Shown: positions 27,791 to 36,945, counted from the stretch's first letter. The stretch: DNA of 64,000 nucleotides from Sporosarcina ureae DSM 2281 (GCF_000425545.1 NZ_AUDQ01000002.1:186001-250000), one strand, 5' to 3'. The notes: generated from the letters alone by a model not told the origin. A program made the numbers and translations.

Positions 27791-28276
27791 ATGAAATTAC
27801 ATCAACTATTTGAAATGCAAAGAGCACTCGATACATATATACAAAAAAATCATCAAACGAATGAGACATTTGCCGAAAGAGGTTTGGCATTAGTAGTCGA
27901 ACTTTCCGAGTTGGCGAACGAAACACGTTGTTTTAAATTCTGGAGCACAAAAGGACCTTCAGCAGATGATGTCATTTTAGAAGAGTATGTGGATTCTATA
28001 CATTTCTTATTATCTTTAGGAATCGAAAAAGGTTTTGACGGATTGGAAGACTGGCCAGCAAGTGATGCAAAAGATCAAAATCTGACACAACAGTTTATTC
28101 AAACAGGTCAATCTATTTATGCATTCTTGGACTCATTAACATTTGAAGATTATAAAAATATTTGGATGAATTACGGAGCACTGGCGAATACGCTCGGATT
28201 TACGGAAGAACAGATTATTCAAGCATATATTGATAAAAATGAAGAGAACTATGCACGTCAAAAAAGTGGATACTAA
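27791..28276 (+). CDS. Dimeric all-alpha dUTP diphosphatase
   Basis: The 161-residue protein has the dimeric dUTPase/MazG-like metal-binding pattern. The first pair of helices carries ELSELANE with adjacent FKFWS, and the second carries EEYVDSIHFLLSLG. It would hydrolyse dUTP to dUMP and keep uracil out of DNA. ATG 27791 is preceded by GGAGGGA. The GTG upstream at 27773 is not needed. It is divergent from ysdB. A generic MazG-type pyrophosphatase is the alternative. Confidence 0.8.
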   Translation: MKLHQLFEMQRALDTYIQKNHQTNETFAERGLALVVELSELANETRCFKFWSTKGPSADDVILEEYVDSIHFLLSLGIEKGFDGLEDWPASDAKDQNLTQQFIQTGQSIYAFLDSLTFEDYKNIWMNYGALANTLGFTEEQIIQAYIDKNEENYARQKSGY

Positions 28277-28335
28277 GCGGTATCATTGACTTCATCGTAA
28301 ATTTAACTATAATAGAAATTTCATAAATAAATAAA

Positions 28336-28365
28336 TTGACAAAAAGACTGTTTTGATAATAATAT
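28336..28365 (+). promoter_or_regulatory. Promoter of the XRE regulator gene
   Basis: Consensus TTGACA (28336-28341), an 18-nt spacer and TAATAT (28360-28365) lie just upstream of the XRE gene. Confidence 0.6.
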
Positions 28366-28398
28366 TAATACAATACAGGTCATACAGGGGGTATTTCG

Positions 28399-28887
28399 TT
28401 GAACGAATGGAGTAAGGATGATTTTGGATTGCGTTTAAAGGCACTGAGAGAACGTCGAGGACTATCGATGATGGCATTTGGCGCGGCAATCGGCACATCA
28501 GCTAGCCGAATTAAAGATTGGGAGCGTGGTAAGAACGCACCGTCCGCTGCTTGGATCGCTAAAATTTCAGAGCGTTTTTCTGTTTCTACCGATGAGTTGA
28601 TTATGGGTGAGGTAACATTTACTCCGTATTTCAAAGCGACAGGTAATACAGTAGAATCACTCTATGATCGTCTTCGTGAAACGATGAATGTCGAATCCTC
28701 TGGTAAATGGCCAACAGAAATTGATGAGCTATATGCAGAAATCGACGCAGTGAATAAAGAGAAGTACCGCAGCGGAAAAGGACGTCGATCGGCTGAAAAA
28801 GAGCTGATGGAATTAGCCATCCGTCTACCTAAAAAAGATGTACTAGAACTACTCGAACTCGCTAAATATAAAAGACGCACCCTATAA
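28399..28887 (+). CDS. XRE-family helix-turn-helix regulator
   Basis: This 162-residue protein has an N-terminal HTH_3 domain (about 9-66: FGLRLKALRERRGLSMMAFGAAIG, SRIKDWERGKNAPS). A charged linker and a C-terminal helical segment (KELMELAIRLPKKDVLELLELAKYK) that may dimerise follow. The start is a TTG (28399) 7 nt after AGGGGG. It is monocistronic between its own promoter and terminator. Target genes cannot be deduced. Confidence 0.82.
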   Translation: MNEWSKDDFGLRLKALRERRGLSMMAFGAAIGTSASRIKDWERGKNAPSAAWIAKISERFSVSTDELIMGEVTFTPYFKATGNTVESLYDRLRETMNVESSGKWPTEIDELYAEIDAVNKEKYRSGKGRRSAEKELMELAIRLPKKDVLELLELAKYKRRTL

Positions 28888-28933
28888 AACGATGCCCCTT
28901 AAAGTTATGACACTTCGAGGGGCATCGTTTTTT
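28888..28933 (+). terminator. Terminator of the XRE gene
   Basis: ACGATGCCCCT (28889-28899) pairs with AGGGGCATCGT (28918-28928) and is followed by a T6 run. Confidence 0.88.
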
Positions 28934-29021
28934 ATTAGTAGAATGTGAAAGTTAAATAGGATTAGCCGAATGGGTTAGTGGAGAGTACGAAGGGATTGAA
29001 GCTCCATCTCGGGACGCGTGT

Positions 29022-29080
29022 GGGCCGTGCGGTGAGCTAACCAAGTCGAAATCTTCTTCTGATTGTCTCACCTGACGGGC
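29022..29080. repeat. Inverted repeat 1 in gene-poor region
   Basis: GGTGAG (29031-29036) pairs with CTCACC (29067-29072), and GCCGT with ACGGGC extends the stem. It lies in the 28934-29392 stretch, which carries no gene. Confidence 0.45.
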
Positions 29081-29149
29081 TTGATTCATCCTGAGCCGCC
29101 CCAGCTTCCGATTTAATCCTGCATAAGTAGATGTAGATCACTTACTGTG

Positions 29150-29265
29150 CAGGGATTGGAGTGCAGACAGGCCGCGGGAATAGCATGAGTCTTGAGACCC
29201 CACAGCGAAGCGAGGAGGCTCAAGCCATGCCCGCAGGAAAGCATCCGCTCGGAACGGAAATCCCT
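29150..29265. repeat. Dispersed-repeat-like palindromic element
   Basis: GCGGG (29174-29178), GCATG and CTTGAG on the left arm mirror CTCAAG, CATGC and CCCGC (ending 29234), giving a long imperfect hairpin. The flanking right part contains AAAGCATCCGCTCGGAACGG. The composition (GC-rich, structured, non-coding) and these words resemble intergenic repeats I recall as multi-copy in Bacillaceae and Planococcaceae. Copy number in this genome cannot be seen here. Confidence 0.55.
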
Positions 29266-29314
29266 ACCCAACACCCTGTCGGCCACTGCCTATATTCCAA
29301 AACAACAAATAATC

Positions 29315-29349
29315 AAATAGAATGAAATGTAGGAAAATAGAATGAAATG
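29315..29349 (+). repeat. 15-bp direct repeat upstream of the MDR gene
   Basis: AAATAGAATGAAATG occurs at 29315-29329 and again at 29335-29349, a period of exactly 20 bp. It lies 44 nt before the start codon and could be a pair of operator half-sites or overlap the promoter. Confidence 0.6.
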
Positions 29350-29392
29350 CGTTATGATGGAATCGTAGATAAACCCAAGGAGGATGAGTTGA

Positions 29393-30376
29393 TTGAAAGC
29401 ATTCGTTCATGAAAATGGTGAGTTGCACTATACAGATATCGCCGATCCCTCAGCTGGAAACGGTGAAGTCATTGTCGCATTGAAAACAGCAGGACTCAAT
29501 CGGCGTGACACCGCTATACCCAAACGACGTGGGGACGCTAAAGAACCTTTAGTATTAGGCTCAGACGGCGCCGGCACGATCGAATCAATTGGAGAAGGTG
29601 TAACCGGTTGGCATGTTGGAGACGAAGTAATTATCAATCCATCACTTCGATGGTTCGAAGAAAGCGATGCGCCACCAGCTGAATTTGATATTCTCGGTAT
29701 GCCGGATCATGGCACGTTTGCAGAGAAGATTTGCATATCCTCAGATCAGCTAGAGAAAAAGCCATCACATCTTACATGGAATGAATCCGCAGTTATCGCT
29801 CTATCCGGGCTTACAGGTTATCGAGCACTAGTGACTAGGGGCCGTATAGAAGAAGGCCAAACCGTCTTTATTCCTGGAGCTGGAAGTGGAGTCGCGACCT
29901 ATATGATTCAATTTGCGAAGAAAATGGGAGCGCGTGTCATTGTGTCCTCAAGAAGTGAAGAAAAAAGAAAGTACGCATTGAAAATTGGTGCGGATATAGC
30001 GATTGATACGAATAGCGATTGGCCAACAGAACTAAAAGATGAACGTGTAGATCTTGTAATTGAGAGTGTGGGAAGAGCAACATTCAATCGTTCTCTTAAA
30101 ATTCTTAAAAAAGGTGGACGGATCGTAGTGTTTGGTGCAACGACAGAAGATATCGTCGAACTGAACTTACGTGAATTCTTTTATGGTCAGTATTCGTTGC
30201 TAGGTACTACGATGGGAAGTCGTGAAGAACTACGGGATATGTTAGCGTTAGTTGAAGAACATCAAATCCATCCTGTTATTGATTCAGTGATTCCTCTTGA
30301 AAAAGCAACTGAGGCATTTACTAAGCTAGATGACAGTGTACAATTCGGTAAAATCGTTTTAGCCATTTCGAAATAA
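29393..30376 (+). CDS. Zinc-independent MDR-family quinone oxidoreductase
   Basis: The 327-residue medium-chain dehydrogenase/reductase has a GroES-like N-terminal domain (GLNRRDTAIPKRRGDAKEPLVLGSDGAGTI). It is followed by an NAD(P)-binding Rossmann domain with VFIPGAGSGVATYMIQFAK. It lacks the structural four-cysteine zinc lobe and the usual catalytic zinc ligands, so a quinone or enone reductase is more likely than an alcohol dehydrogenase. The start is TTG 29393, nine nt after AAGGAGG. Substrate unknown. A direct repeat sits in its promoter region. Confidence 0.8.
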   Translation: MKAFVHENGELHYTDIADPSAGNGEVIVALKTAGLNRRDTAIPKRRGDAKEPLVLGSDGAGTIESIGEGVTGWHVGDEVIINPSLRWFEESDAPPAEFDILGMPDHGTFAEKICISSDQLEKKPSHLTWNESAVIALSGLTGYRALVTRGRIEEGQTVFIPGAGSGVATYMIQFAKKMGARVIVSSRSEEKRKYALKIGADIAIDTNSDWPTELKDERVDLVIESVGRATFNRSLKILKKGGRIVVFGATTEDIVELNLREFFYGQYSLLGTTMGSREELRDMLALVEEHQIHPVIDSVIPLEKATEAFTKLDDSVQFGKIVLAISK

Positions 30377-30409
30377 CAATATAACCGGTATAGAAAGGCA
30401 GTGGAAGTA

Positions 30410-32089
30410 GTGACGAAAGAAATAAAGACACTGACAGATTTGGAAATCGCTTCAAAAGCAACTATGCAACCAATTGAAAACATCGCAGACAAAGCAGGAA
30501 TTCCATTGGATGCGTTAGAGCTATATGGTAAATACAAAGCGAAAATCAATGTAGATCTCATTCCAAAACAAACTTCACAAGCGAAAGTCGTACTCGTAAC
30601 TGCTACTAGTCCAACACCGGCAGGAGAAGGGAAATCGACAGTGACAGTTGGTCTCGGTGATGCACTGTCTCGTTTAGGTAAGAAAACAATGGTTGCATTA
30701 CGTGAACCTTCATTAGGACCGGTAATGGGTGTCAAAGGTGGAGCAACGGGCGGAGGCTTCTCCCAAGTACTGCCTATGGAAGACATCAATCTGCACTTCA
30801 CTGGAGACCTTCATGCCATTACAACGGTGAATAATGCGTTGAGCGCTATGATCGATAACCATTTGCATCAAGGTAATGTGTTGAACATCGATCCACGCCG
30901 TATTACATGGAAACGCGTCATGGATATGAATGACCGTGCGCTTCGTCATGTGACGATTGGTCTGGGTGGTCCATCACAAGGCGTGCCACGCGAAGAGAGT
31001 TTTGATATTACAGTAGCATCCGAAATCATGGCCGTATTCTGTCTGGCGACTAGTTTGCAAGACCTGAAAGAACGCTTGTCCGATATTGTGATTGGCTATA
31101 CGTATGAAAAAGACGCTGTAACCGTGCGTGATTTAGGCGTAGAGGGTGCGTTGACGCTTCTGCTTAAAGATGCATTCAAACCAAACCTTGTCCAAACGAT
31201 TGAAGGCACACCAGCTTTCATTCACGGTGGACCATTTGCAAATATTGCCCATGGTTGTAACTCGTTGATCGCAACGAATACAGCGCGTAATCTGGCTGAC
31301 TATGTCGTCACAGAAGCAGGATTTGGATCAGATTTAGGCGCAGAAAAGTTTATGGACATTAAAGCGCGCATCGGTAAATTCCAGCCGGATGCAGTCGTTC
31401 TTGTGACAACAATTCGCGCGCTCAAAATGCATGGTGGAGTAGAAAAGCAGGAGTTAAAAGTCGAGAATACTCAAGCTGTAGAAAAAGGTTTAGTCAATTT
31501 GGAAAAGCATATTGAAACGATTCTATCGTTCGGAGTGCAACCTGTCGTCGCGCTCAATCGTTTTGTGGGGGACTCTGATAGTGAATTGCAGAAAGTCCAG
31601 AAGTGGTGTCAGGATTATAATGTAAAAGTCGCTTTAACTGATGTATGGCAAGACGGTGGAGCAGGTGGAGAAGCATTGGCGAAAGAAGTCTTACAAGTGC
31701 TGGAAGAGCCAAATAATTTCGCTCCAATTTATGAAATAGAGCAATCAGTAGAAGAAAAACTCACAGCGATTGTTCAAAAAGTATATGGTGGCACAGGCGT
31801 TTTATTTACCGATCAGGCTAAGAAAGATTTAGCTGAAATTAAAAAGAATGGCTGGGATCTCTTGCCGGTCTGTATGGCAAAGACTCAGTACTCGTTTTCC
31901 GATGATCCAAAAAAATTAGGACGTCCAACAGACTTTTCGATCACAATCCGCAATATTTTACCGAAACTTGGGGCAGGCTTCTTAGTTTGTTTAACAGGTG
32001 ACATCATGACTATGCCTGGTTTACCAAAAAAGCCGGCAGCACTCAATATGGATGTCGATTCGGCTGGCAATGCTAAAGGGTTAATGTGA
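30410..32089 (+). CDS. fhs: Formate-tetrahydrofolate ligase
   Basis: FTHFS makes 10-formyl-THF from formate, THF and ATP, feeding one-carbon metabolism. The 559-residue length is typical. The P-loop-like segment is [18 protein letters not shown]. The conserved [18 protein letters not shown] and the C-terminal [18 protein letters not shown] are intact. I chose GTG 30410 over GTG 30401 because the AAAGG site (30394-30398) is too close to the latter. It is absent from B. subtilis but common in other Bacillales. Confidence 0.93.
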   Translation: MTKEIKTLTDLEIASKATMQPIENIADKAGIPLDALELYGKYKAKINVDLIPKQTSQAKVVLVTATSPTPAGEGKSTVTVGLGDALSRLGKKTMVALREPSLGPVMGVKGGATGGGFSQVLPMEDINLHFTGDLHAITTVNNALSAMIDNHLHQGNVLNIDPRRITWKRVMDMNDRALRHVTIGLGGPSQGVPREESFDITVASEIMAVFCLATSLQDLKERLSDIVIGYTYEKDAVTVRDLGVEGALTLLLKDAFKPNLVQTIEGTPAFIHGGPFANIAHGCNSLIATNTARNLADYVVTEAGFGSDLGAEKFMDIKARIGKFQPDAVVLVTTIRALKMHGGVEKQELKVENTQAVEKGLVNLEKHIETILSFGVQPVVALNRFVGDSDSELQKVQKWCQDYNVKVALTDVWQDGGAGGEALAKEVLQVLEEPNNFAPIYEIEQSVEEKLTAIVQKVYGGTGVLFTDQAKKDLAEIKKNGWDLLPVCMAKTQYSFSDDPKKLGRPTDFSITIRNILPKLGAGFLVCLTGDIMTMPGLPKKPAALNMDVDSAGNAKGLM

Positions 32090-32116
32090 TTGCTCTTTAT
32101 AGTAGAGAGATATTAA

Positions 32117-32148
32117 GCAAAAGGCCATTAAGGCTTTTTGCTTTTTTA
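32117..32148 (+). terminator. Terminator of fhs
   Basis: GCAAAAGGCC pairs with GGCTTTTTGC (32133-32142) and continues in a T run. The following 32149-32350 contains no gene that I can support. Confidence 0.82.
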
Positions 32149-32351
32149 AAATCAAAAAGGAAATAAAGAAAAGTGAAAAACGAGCTTTGAATCCGTAAAA
32201 GACCACATTCATTTATCTATAAGTATTGGGATCGCAATAGCGGGAAATAAAGATACGATTCATACGCTTTATTAAAAAGTCAATCTAGACTTGTACGTCT
32301 CAAAGAAATAGGGCAAAGACCAATATTCTATATATCTCTCGGTTGAATCAT

Positions 32352-32406
32352 AAAAAGGATGTGCAGAAAGTCGTCAACATGACATTCTGCAACATCCTTT
32401 TTGTAT
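32352..32406 (-). terminator. Terminator of the M3 peptidase gene
   Basis: AAAAAGGATGTGCAGAA pairs with TTCTGCAACATCCTTTTT across an inner loop containing GTCGTCAACATGAC. T-rich flanks exist on both strands. The left arm shares a long motif with the recQ terminator at 59055. Confidence 0.78.
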
Positions 32407-32415
32407 TTTATATAA

Positions 32416-34107
32416 TCAAAAGATCTTATGATCAACCAGCCATTCACTGATGAAATCCATGATCGACTCTACAGTCCCATCTTCGAATGGCGAGCTCAAG
32501 TGGGCCGTTGCAACGAGCTCCAGGAATGATTTACTTCCGCCCAATTGACACAGGGCCAAATAATCTGTCCATGCATCGTCAAAGTCATTTAATGAGCGTT
32601 GCCAAAATTGGAGAGCACAGATTTGCGCCAAGGCATAATCAATATAATAAAACGGCACTTCATAGATATGACCTTGTCTCTGCCAAAAACCGCCTTGTTC
32701 CAAATAGGGATGTCCATCATAATCCCGATTAGGTAAATAGATGTTCTCAAGTTCTTTCCATACGGCTTTACGTTCACTTGGAGACATTTCAGGCTGGTCA
32801 TAGATGCGTTGCTGAAACTCGTCCACCGCCACTCCATAAGGTAAAAACAATACACTTTCAAGTAAGTGTGCATAGCGATAACGTTCTGCATCGCTACCAA
32901 AAAATCGATCCATCCAGAACCAAGTGAAGAACTCCATACTCATAGAATGGATTTCTGCTGCTTCAGTCGTTGGCCAAATATATTCGGGGATTCCAATTGA
33001 ACGACTAGAATATACTTGGAACGCATGGCCTGCTTCATGCGTCAAAACATCAATATCACTTGAGGTTCCATTGAAATTTGAGAAAATAAACGGTGAATCG
33101 TAATTATCTATAAATGTACAATAGCCGCCAGCTTCCTTGCCTTTTTTCGCTACCAAATCCAATAAGTTTTTACGCTTCATATAATCAAAAAAGCGTCCGG
33201 TCTCACGCGATAACTCCTGATACATTTTTTGTCCATTTTCCAAAATCCATTCAGGGGAACCTTTTGGTTGAGGGTTTCCCTCTGCGTAATGCAATGGTTC
33301 ATCATAAAACTTCATTTGCGAGATGCCTATTTTTCGACTTTGCATACCTCGAATCTTCTCAGCTAAAGGCACTACATGTGTTCGAATCTGATTACGGAAG
33401 TTTTCCATCATATGTGCATCATAGCCGATCCGGTCCATACGTATGTATCCCAGTTCTGTAAAGCTTTTAAATCCGAGTGTTGTAGCGATTTCATGACGTA
33501 CTGCCACGAGACGATCAAAAATCCTATCGAAATCATCTTCATGTGAGGCGAAAAAATCGGCAGTGGCATTCATAGCATCTTTTCTAACGGAACGTTCGAG
33601 TGACTCTTTAAATGGTCCAAGTTGTGCCAAAGTCAGCATTTCGCCTTGGAACTCGATTTGTGCTGAAGCGACGAGATGTGCGTACTCGGAAATTAGTTTA
33701 TTTTCTTGCTGTAAAAGTGGCAAGACTTCATCTGAATACGATTGGACGGCATTCTCCGCAAGCTTAAATAGCTGAGATCCCCATCTGTCTTCCAATTGTG
33801 CTCGGAAAGGTGTAGTGATGACAGCTTGGTAATAATTGCTTTGCAAAGCCTGGAATTGAGGTCCGATCTCATCAAAATAATCCCGTTCATCTTGGTAGAA
33901 GGTATCATTCGTATCAATGGAAGAACGGATATACATAATGTTTTCCGCTGTACTGTAATCACTTGTCAACATGTTTATATGCTCAATAATTTTAGCCTGC
34001 TCTTCGAATGAATTTGCCTGCTTAAACTGGTCAAGTGCATTCTGAAACTCTATTTTTAGTTTTTCGATGTCCGGGCGAGTATACTCATAATCTTCAAAAG
34101 TAAGCAT
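32416..34107 (-). CDS. M3 family oligoendopeptidase (PepF-like)
   Basis: A 563-residue cytoplasmic zinc metallopeptidase of family M3. The zinc site HEAGH is at 357-361 (DVLTHEAGHAFQVYSSRS), and the third ligand lies in TTEAAEIHSMSMEFF. These enzymes cut short peptides of up to ~20 residues. No signal peptide. AGGAGGAG lies before the ATG at 34107. It is a single-gene unit between convergent fhs and a divergent small gene. Confidence 0.9.
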   Translation of the reverse strand: MLTFEDYEYTRPDIEKLKIEFQNALDQFKQANSFEEQAKIIEHINMLTSDYSTAENIMYIRSSIDTNDTFYQDERDYFDEIGPQFQALQSNYYQAVITTPFRAQLEDRWGSQLFKLAENAVQSYSDEVLPLLQQENKLISEYAHLVASAQIEFQGEMLTLAQLGPFKESLERSVRKDAMNATADFFASHEDDFDRIFDRLVAVRHEIATTLGFKSFTELGYIRMDRIGYDAHMMENFRNQIRTHVVPLAEKIRGMQSRKIGISQMKFYDEPLHYAEGNPQPKGSPEWILENGQKMYQELSRETGRFFDYMKRKNLLDLVAKKGKEAGGYCTFIDNYDSPFIFSNFNGTSSDIDVLTHEAGHAFQVYSSRSIGIPEYIWPTTEAAEIHSMSMEFFTWFWMDRFFGSDAERYRYAHLLESVLFLPYGVAVDEFQQRIYDQPEMSPSERKAVWKELENIYLPNRDYDGHPYLEQGGFWQRQGHIYEVPFYYIDYALAQICALQFWQRSLNDFDDAWTDYLALCQLGGSKSFLELVATAHLSSPFEDGTVESIMDFISEWLVDHKIF

Positions 34108-34204
34108 CGTACTCCTCCTAGTTCGTATGTAATGTGCCTATCCCTTCATTTTCTAGCAACGAGTAAAAAAAAGCAAACAATTTAGCGGTAATGACGTTCA
34201 TAAA

Positions 34205-34234
34205 TTGCCACAATCTTATGAAATGATGTAGGAT
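34205..34234 (+). promoter_or_regulatory. Probable promoter of the small acidic protein gene
   Basis: TTGCCA (34205-34210), an 18-nt spacer and TAGGAT (34229-34234). The -10 is imperfect. Confidence 0.45.
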
Positions 34235-34277
34235 AGAGAGAGTAAACTCTAAGTGAGCGGGAAGAAGGAGAAATTGA

Positions 34278-34565
34278 ATGCAAATAATAAATCATAAAGC
34301 ACAAGAACTGGTAGATCCGACAGGTATTATCGATGGTCAGCGCTTTGAATTCCTATTGACAGTGAAGTTCGATGAAGAAGATGAACTGTTCAATGAAGAG
34401 GGTACTGGCTTACGTATGCTATATTCTGCGAAGGATGGCCAGCGAAAGATGCTAACGTACCAATTTTATGAATTGGCAACGGAAAGTCCATTTGACGTTG
34501 AATGGGACGAAGAAGAACAAACGTCAGCAGAGCAATACTGCATGGAACATTTTCCTGAAATCTAA
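34278..34565 (+). CDS. Small acidic conserved protein, possibly DUF6509-like
   Basis: The 95-residue soluble protein is rich in Glu and Asp (FDEEDELFNEEGTG, WDEEEQTSAEQ). It begins MQIINHKAQELVDPTGIIDGQRFEFLLTV. I recall similar short acidic proteins in Bacillaceae under a DUF6509-type label, but this family name is uncertain. Function unknown. AAGAAGGAG provides a good ribosome-binding site. It is followed 109 nt later by yumC. Confidence 0.7.
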   Translation: MQIINHKAQELVDPTGIIDGQRFEFLLTVKFDEEDELFNEEGTGLRMLYSAKDGQRKMLTYQFYELATESPFDVEWDEEEQTSAEQYCMEHFPEI

Positions 34566-34674
34566 ATACAAAATAGATGTTATTCTCTTTATAATAGGGG
34601 ATAATAGACTAGAGAAACATAAGTAGTACACCCCAAAGCATCTCATCAAAGAATTAATTATAGGAGTGTTTTAA

Positions 34675-35658
34675 ATGAATCATGAAATTGTGGATATTAC
34701 GATTATCGGCGGAGGTCCAACTGGATTATTTTCTTCGTTCTACGCAGGCATGCGTGAGATGTCAGTTAAAATTATCGATAGTTTGCCACAGCTTGGTGGC
34801 CAATTGATCGAATTATATCCTGATAAATACATTTATGATGTAGGCGGATTCCCTAAAATTTTGGCGAAAGATTTAGTGGCAAACTTAGTGACACAAGCGT
34901 ACTATGCAAAACCTGAAGTTTGTTTAGGGGAAGCAGCAATGTCCATCGAAAAGAAGGACGATCACTTTGTTTTAACAACGGATAAAGGTCAGCATTTGAC
35001 ACGTACCATTTTATTGACTGCAGGAATCGGGGCTTTTCAACCACGTAAAATTGGATTGAAAGAAGAACCTACTTTTGAAGGCAAAACATTACACTATGGT
35101 ATTAAAGACTTGTCTATGTTTAAAGATCAGAATATCTGTGTTTGTGGTGGGGGAGACTCTGCACTAGACTGGGCATTGATGCTTGAAGATATCGCAAGTC
35201 AGGTCACACTGGTTCACCGTAGAGAACGTTTCACTGCGCATGAAACAAGTGTTAATCAACTGCGCGAATCTAGTGTCAATGTGTTAACTTCACATGCTAT
35301 AAGTGAGTTACATGGCGATGGCGATACATTGGATAAAGTTGTACTAAAGGAAAAAGACGGCAGCGTGAAAGAACTCACATTCGATCATGTAGTAGTCAAT
35401 TACGGCAATATTTCCTCACTCGGCCCATTGAAAGACTGGGGCTTAGATATGGATCGTAATTCTATTATAGTTAACTCTCGCATGGAAACGAATATTGAAG
35501 GCATTTATGCAGCTGGTGATGTCACAACATACGACGGCAAAGTGAAATTGATTGCGGTAGGTATGGGCGAAGCGCCGGTTGCAATCAGCCACGCGAAAGC
35601 GTTCCTAGATCCGAAAGCGAAAGTGCAGCCGTTGCACAGTACGAGCATTTTTGGTTAA
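34675..35658 (+). CDS. yumC: Ferredoxin/flavodoxin-NADP+ reductase, YumC type
   Basis: The 327-residue thioredoxin-reductase-like flavoprotein has an FAD GxGxxG motif (ITIIGGGPTGLF) and an NADPH-binding GGGDSALDWAL. It has no redox CxxC, which separates it from true thioredoxin reductase. The segments SLPQLGGQLIELYPDKYIYDVGGFPK and the end VQPLHSTSIF closely follow B. subtilis YumC, the TrxR-type ferredoxin-NADP reductase. It would pass electrons between NADPH and ferredoxin or flavodoxin. TAGGAG precedes the ATG. Confidence 0.93.
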   Translation: MNHEIVDITIIGGGPTGLFSSFYAGMREMSVKIIDSLPQLGGQLIELYPDKYIYDVGGFPKILAKDLVANLVTQAYYAKPEVCLGEAAMSIEKKDDHFVLTTDKGQHLTRTILLTAGIGAFQPRKIGLKEEPTFEGKTLHYGIKDLSMFKDQNICVCGGGDSALDWALMLEDIASQVTLVHRRERFTAHETSVNQLRESSVNVLTSHAISELHGDGDTLDKVVLKEKDGSVKELTFDHVVVNYGNISSLGPLKDWGLDMDRNSIIVNSRMETNIEGIYAAGDVTTYDGKVKLIAVGMGEAPVAISHAKAFLDPKAKVQPLHSTSIFG

Positions 35659-35670
35659 TAGAATAGTATG

Positions 35671-35709
35671 CACCTTGTATGGAGAGTTGTTCACCGTACA
35701 AGGTGTCTT
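35671..35709 (+). terminator. Terminator of yumC
   Basis: CACCTTGTA (35671-35679) pairs with TACAAGGTG (35697-35705), followed by TCTTT. A second hairpin follows at 35725. Confidence 0.65.
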
Positions 35710-35724
35710 TATGTAAGTACTATA

Positions 35725-35762
35725 AAAGGCTATCTCAAGAGAAATCTCGAGATAGCCTTTTT
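35725..35762 (-). terminator. Bidirectional terminator between yumC and yfmJ
   Basis: AAAGGCTATCTC (35725-35736) pairs with GAGATAGCCTTT (35749-35760), with T-rich tails on both strands. Confidence 0.82.
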
Positions 35763-35775
35763 CATTGCGAACCGA

Positions 35776-36804
35776 TTATCGATTTGTAGTCTCATAATCA
35801 GCGACTTTGACCAGTTGTTTACCTAAATTTGTTCCATCGAATAAACCAAGAAAGGCATCTGGAATATTTTCGAAGCCTTCGACAATTGTTTCTTCATACT
35901 TCAATTTGCCTTCAGAAAGCCATTTACCTAAATCAGTTGATGCAGTAGCGAAGTCTGCCGCATAATCTCCTACGGTAAAGCCTTTCATCAACGCGCTTGT
36001 TTTGATCATCGTAGATTGAAGGCGAGGACCGTAGTCTTGTCCATCTTTATTGTAAGAGGAAATAGCGCCGCATAGTGCAATTCGCGCATGCTTATTAAGT
36101 AATGTAAAGACGGCATCCGTCACTTCACCGCCGACATTGTCAAAATAGACATCTACACCGTCGGCTGCAGCTTTAGCTAAGTCTTCTTTAAAGCTATCCA
36201 GTTTATAATTGACTGCCTCATCAAAGCCCAGTTCATTTTTTAAGTACTCGATCTTCTCTTGAGTACCTGCAATTCCAATTACTTTGGCACCTTTCATTTT
36301 AGCGATTTGACCCACTACTGAACCAACTGCCCCAGCAGCACCAGAAACGACGACAGTTTCACCTTCTTGAGGTTTACCGATATCGAGTAACCCGAAGTAT
36401 GCAGTTAGTCCTGTCATGCCAAGGATACCTAAGTGTGTAGTAATCGGGGCGATAGTTGGATCGATTTTACGTACTTCTTGCTCAGAAGCTGCCGTATATT
36501 CTGCCCAATTCAAGTTCCCTACAACAAAATCTCCGGTTTTAAATGATTCGGAAGTAGATTTTGTGACCTCGCCAACGACGCCACCGGTAATTACTTCGTC
36601 CAGTTTAAATGGAGGAATATAAGATTTTGCATCTATCATTCTTCCTCGCATGTACGGATCAACGGATACATAGAGCGTACGAACAAGAACCTCATGGTCT
36701 TTCAGCTCAGGCATAGGCTTTTCTACAAAATTGAACGTTTCCATAGTAGGCAAGCCTTTCGGTCGGTTTGCTAAATGAATTTCTCTTTGCATCTCTCGTG
36801 TCAT
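35776..36804 (-). CDS. yfmJ: NADP-dependent oxidoreductase, YfmJ-like (LTB4 dehydrogenase family)
   Basis: The 342-residue MDR protein belongs to the leukotriene B4 12-hydroxydehydrogenase/alkenal reductase branch. Signature segments are LYVSVDPYMRGRM, the Rossmann motif VVSGAAGAVGSVVGQIAK, and YFDNVGGEVTDAVF. Such enzymes reduce the double bond of enones and reactive aldehydes. Layout matches B. subtilis YfmJ. The ATG at 36804 has AGGAGG 8 nt upstream. An imperfect inverted repeat in its promoter region may be an operator. Confidence 0.87.
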   Translation of the reverse strand: MTREMQREIHLANRPKGLPTMETFNFVEKPMPELKDHEVLVRTLYVSVDPYMRGRMIDAKSYIPPFKLDEVITGGVVGEVTKSTSESFKTGDFVVGNLNWAEYTAASEQEVRKIDPTIAPITTHLGILGMTGLTAYFGLLDIGKPQEGETVVVSGAAGAVGSVVGQIAKMKGAKVIGIAGTQEKIEYLKNELGFDEAVNYKLDSFKEDLAKAAADGVDVYFDNVGGEVTDAVFTLLNKHARIALCGAISSYNKDGQDYGPRLQSTMIKTSALMKGFTVGDYAADFATASTDLGKWLSEGKLKYEETIVEGFENIPDAFLGLFDGTNLGKQLVKVADYETTNR

Positions 36805-36840
36805 ATAAATTCCTCCTGTTTTTATCTATATATCAATTTA

Positions 36841-36864
36841 TTAACTTACTAAAGGTAAGCTTAA
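36841..36864. promoter_or_regulatory. Imperfect palindrome in the yfmJ upstream region
   Basis: TTAACTTACTAAAGGTAAGCTTAA reads nearly the same on both strands, with core CTTAC/GTAAG and one extra base. It lies 36-60 nt upstream of the divergent yfmJ start, where a repressor such as an HxlR or MarR member could bind. The regulator is unknown. Confidence 0.5.
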
Positions 36865-36929
36865 TTACAAGGTTACTAGCATGCAGTACTGATGTCAATT
36901 AATTGCACTGAATGGAAGAGTTCAACCGT

Positions 36930-36945
36930 ATTCATTCGAATGAAT
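36930..36945. promoter_or_regulatory. Perfect 16-bp palindrome
   Basis: ATTCATTCGAATGAAT is a perfect palindrome between the divergent yfmJ and phoP-like genes. It has the size and symmetry of a TetR-type operator. No TetR gene lies in the window. Confidence 0.55.

Noticed and set aside
34566..34674. Second promoter with TATAAT at 34590 for yumC
   Set aside because: A TATAAT is present but there is no acceptable -35 or TGn extension, so I did not list it.
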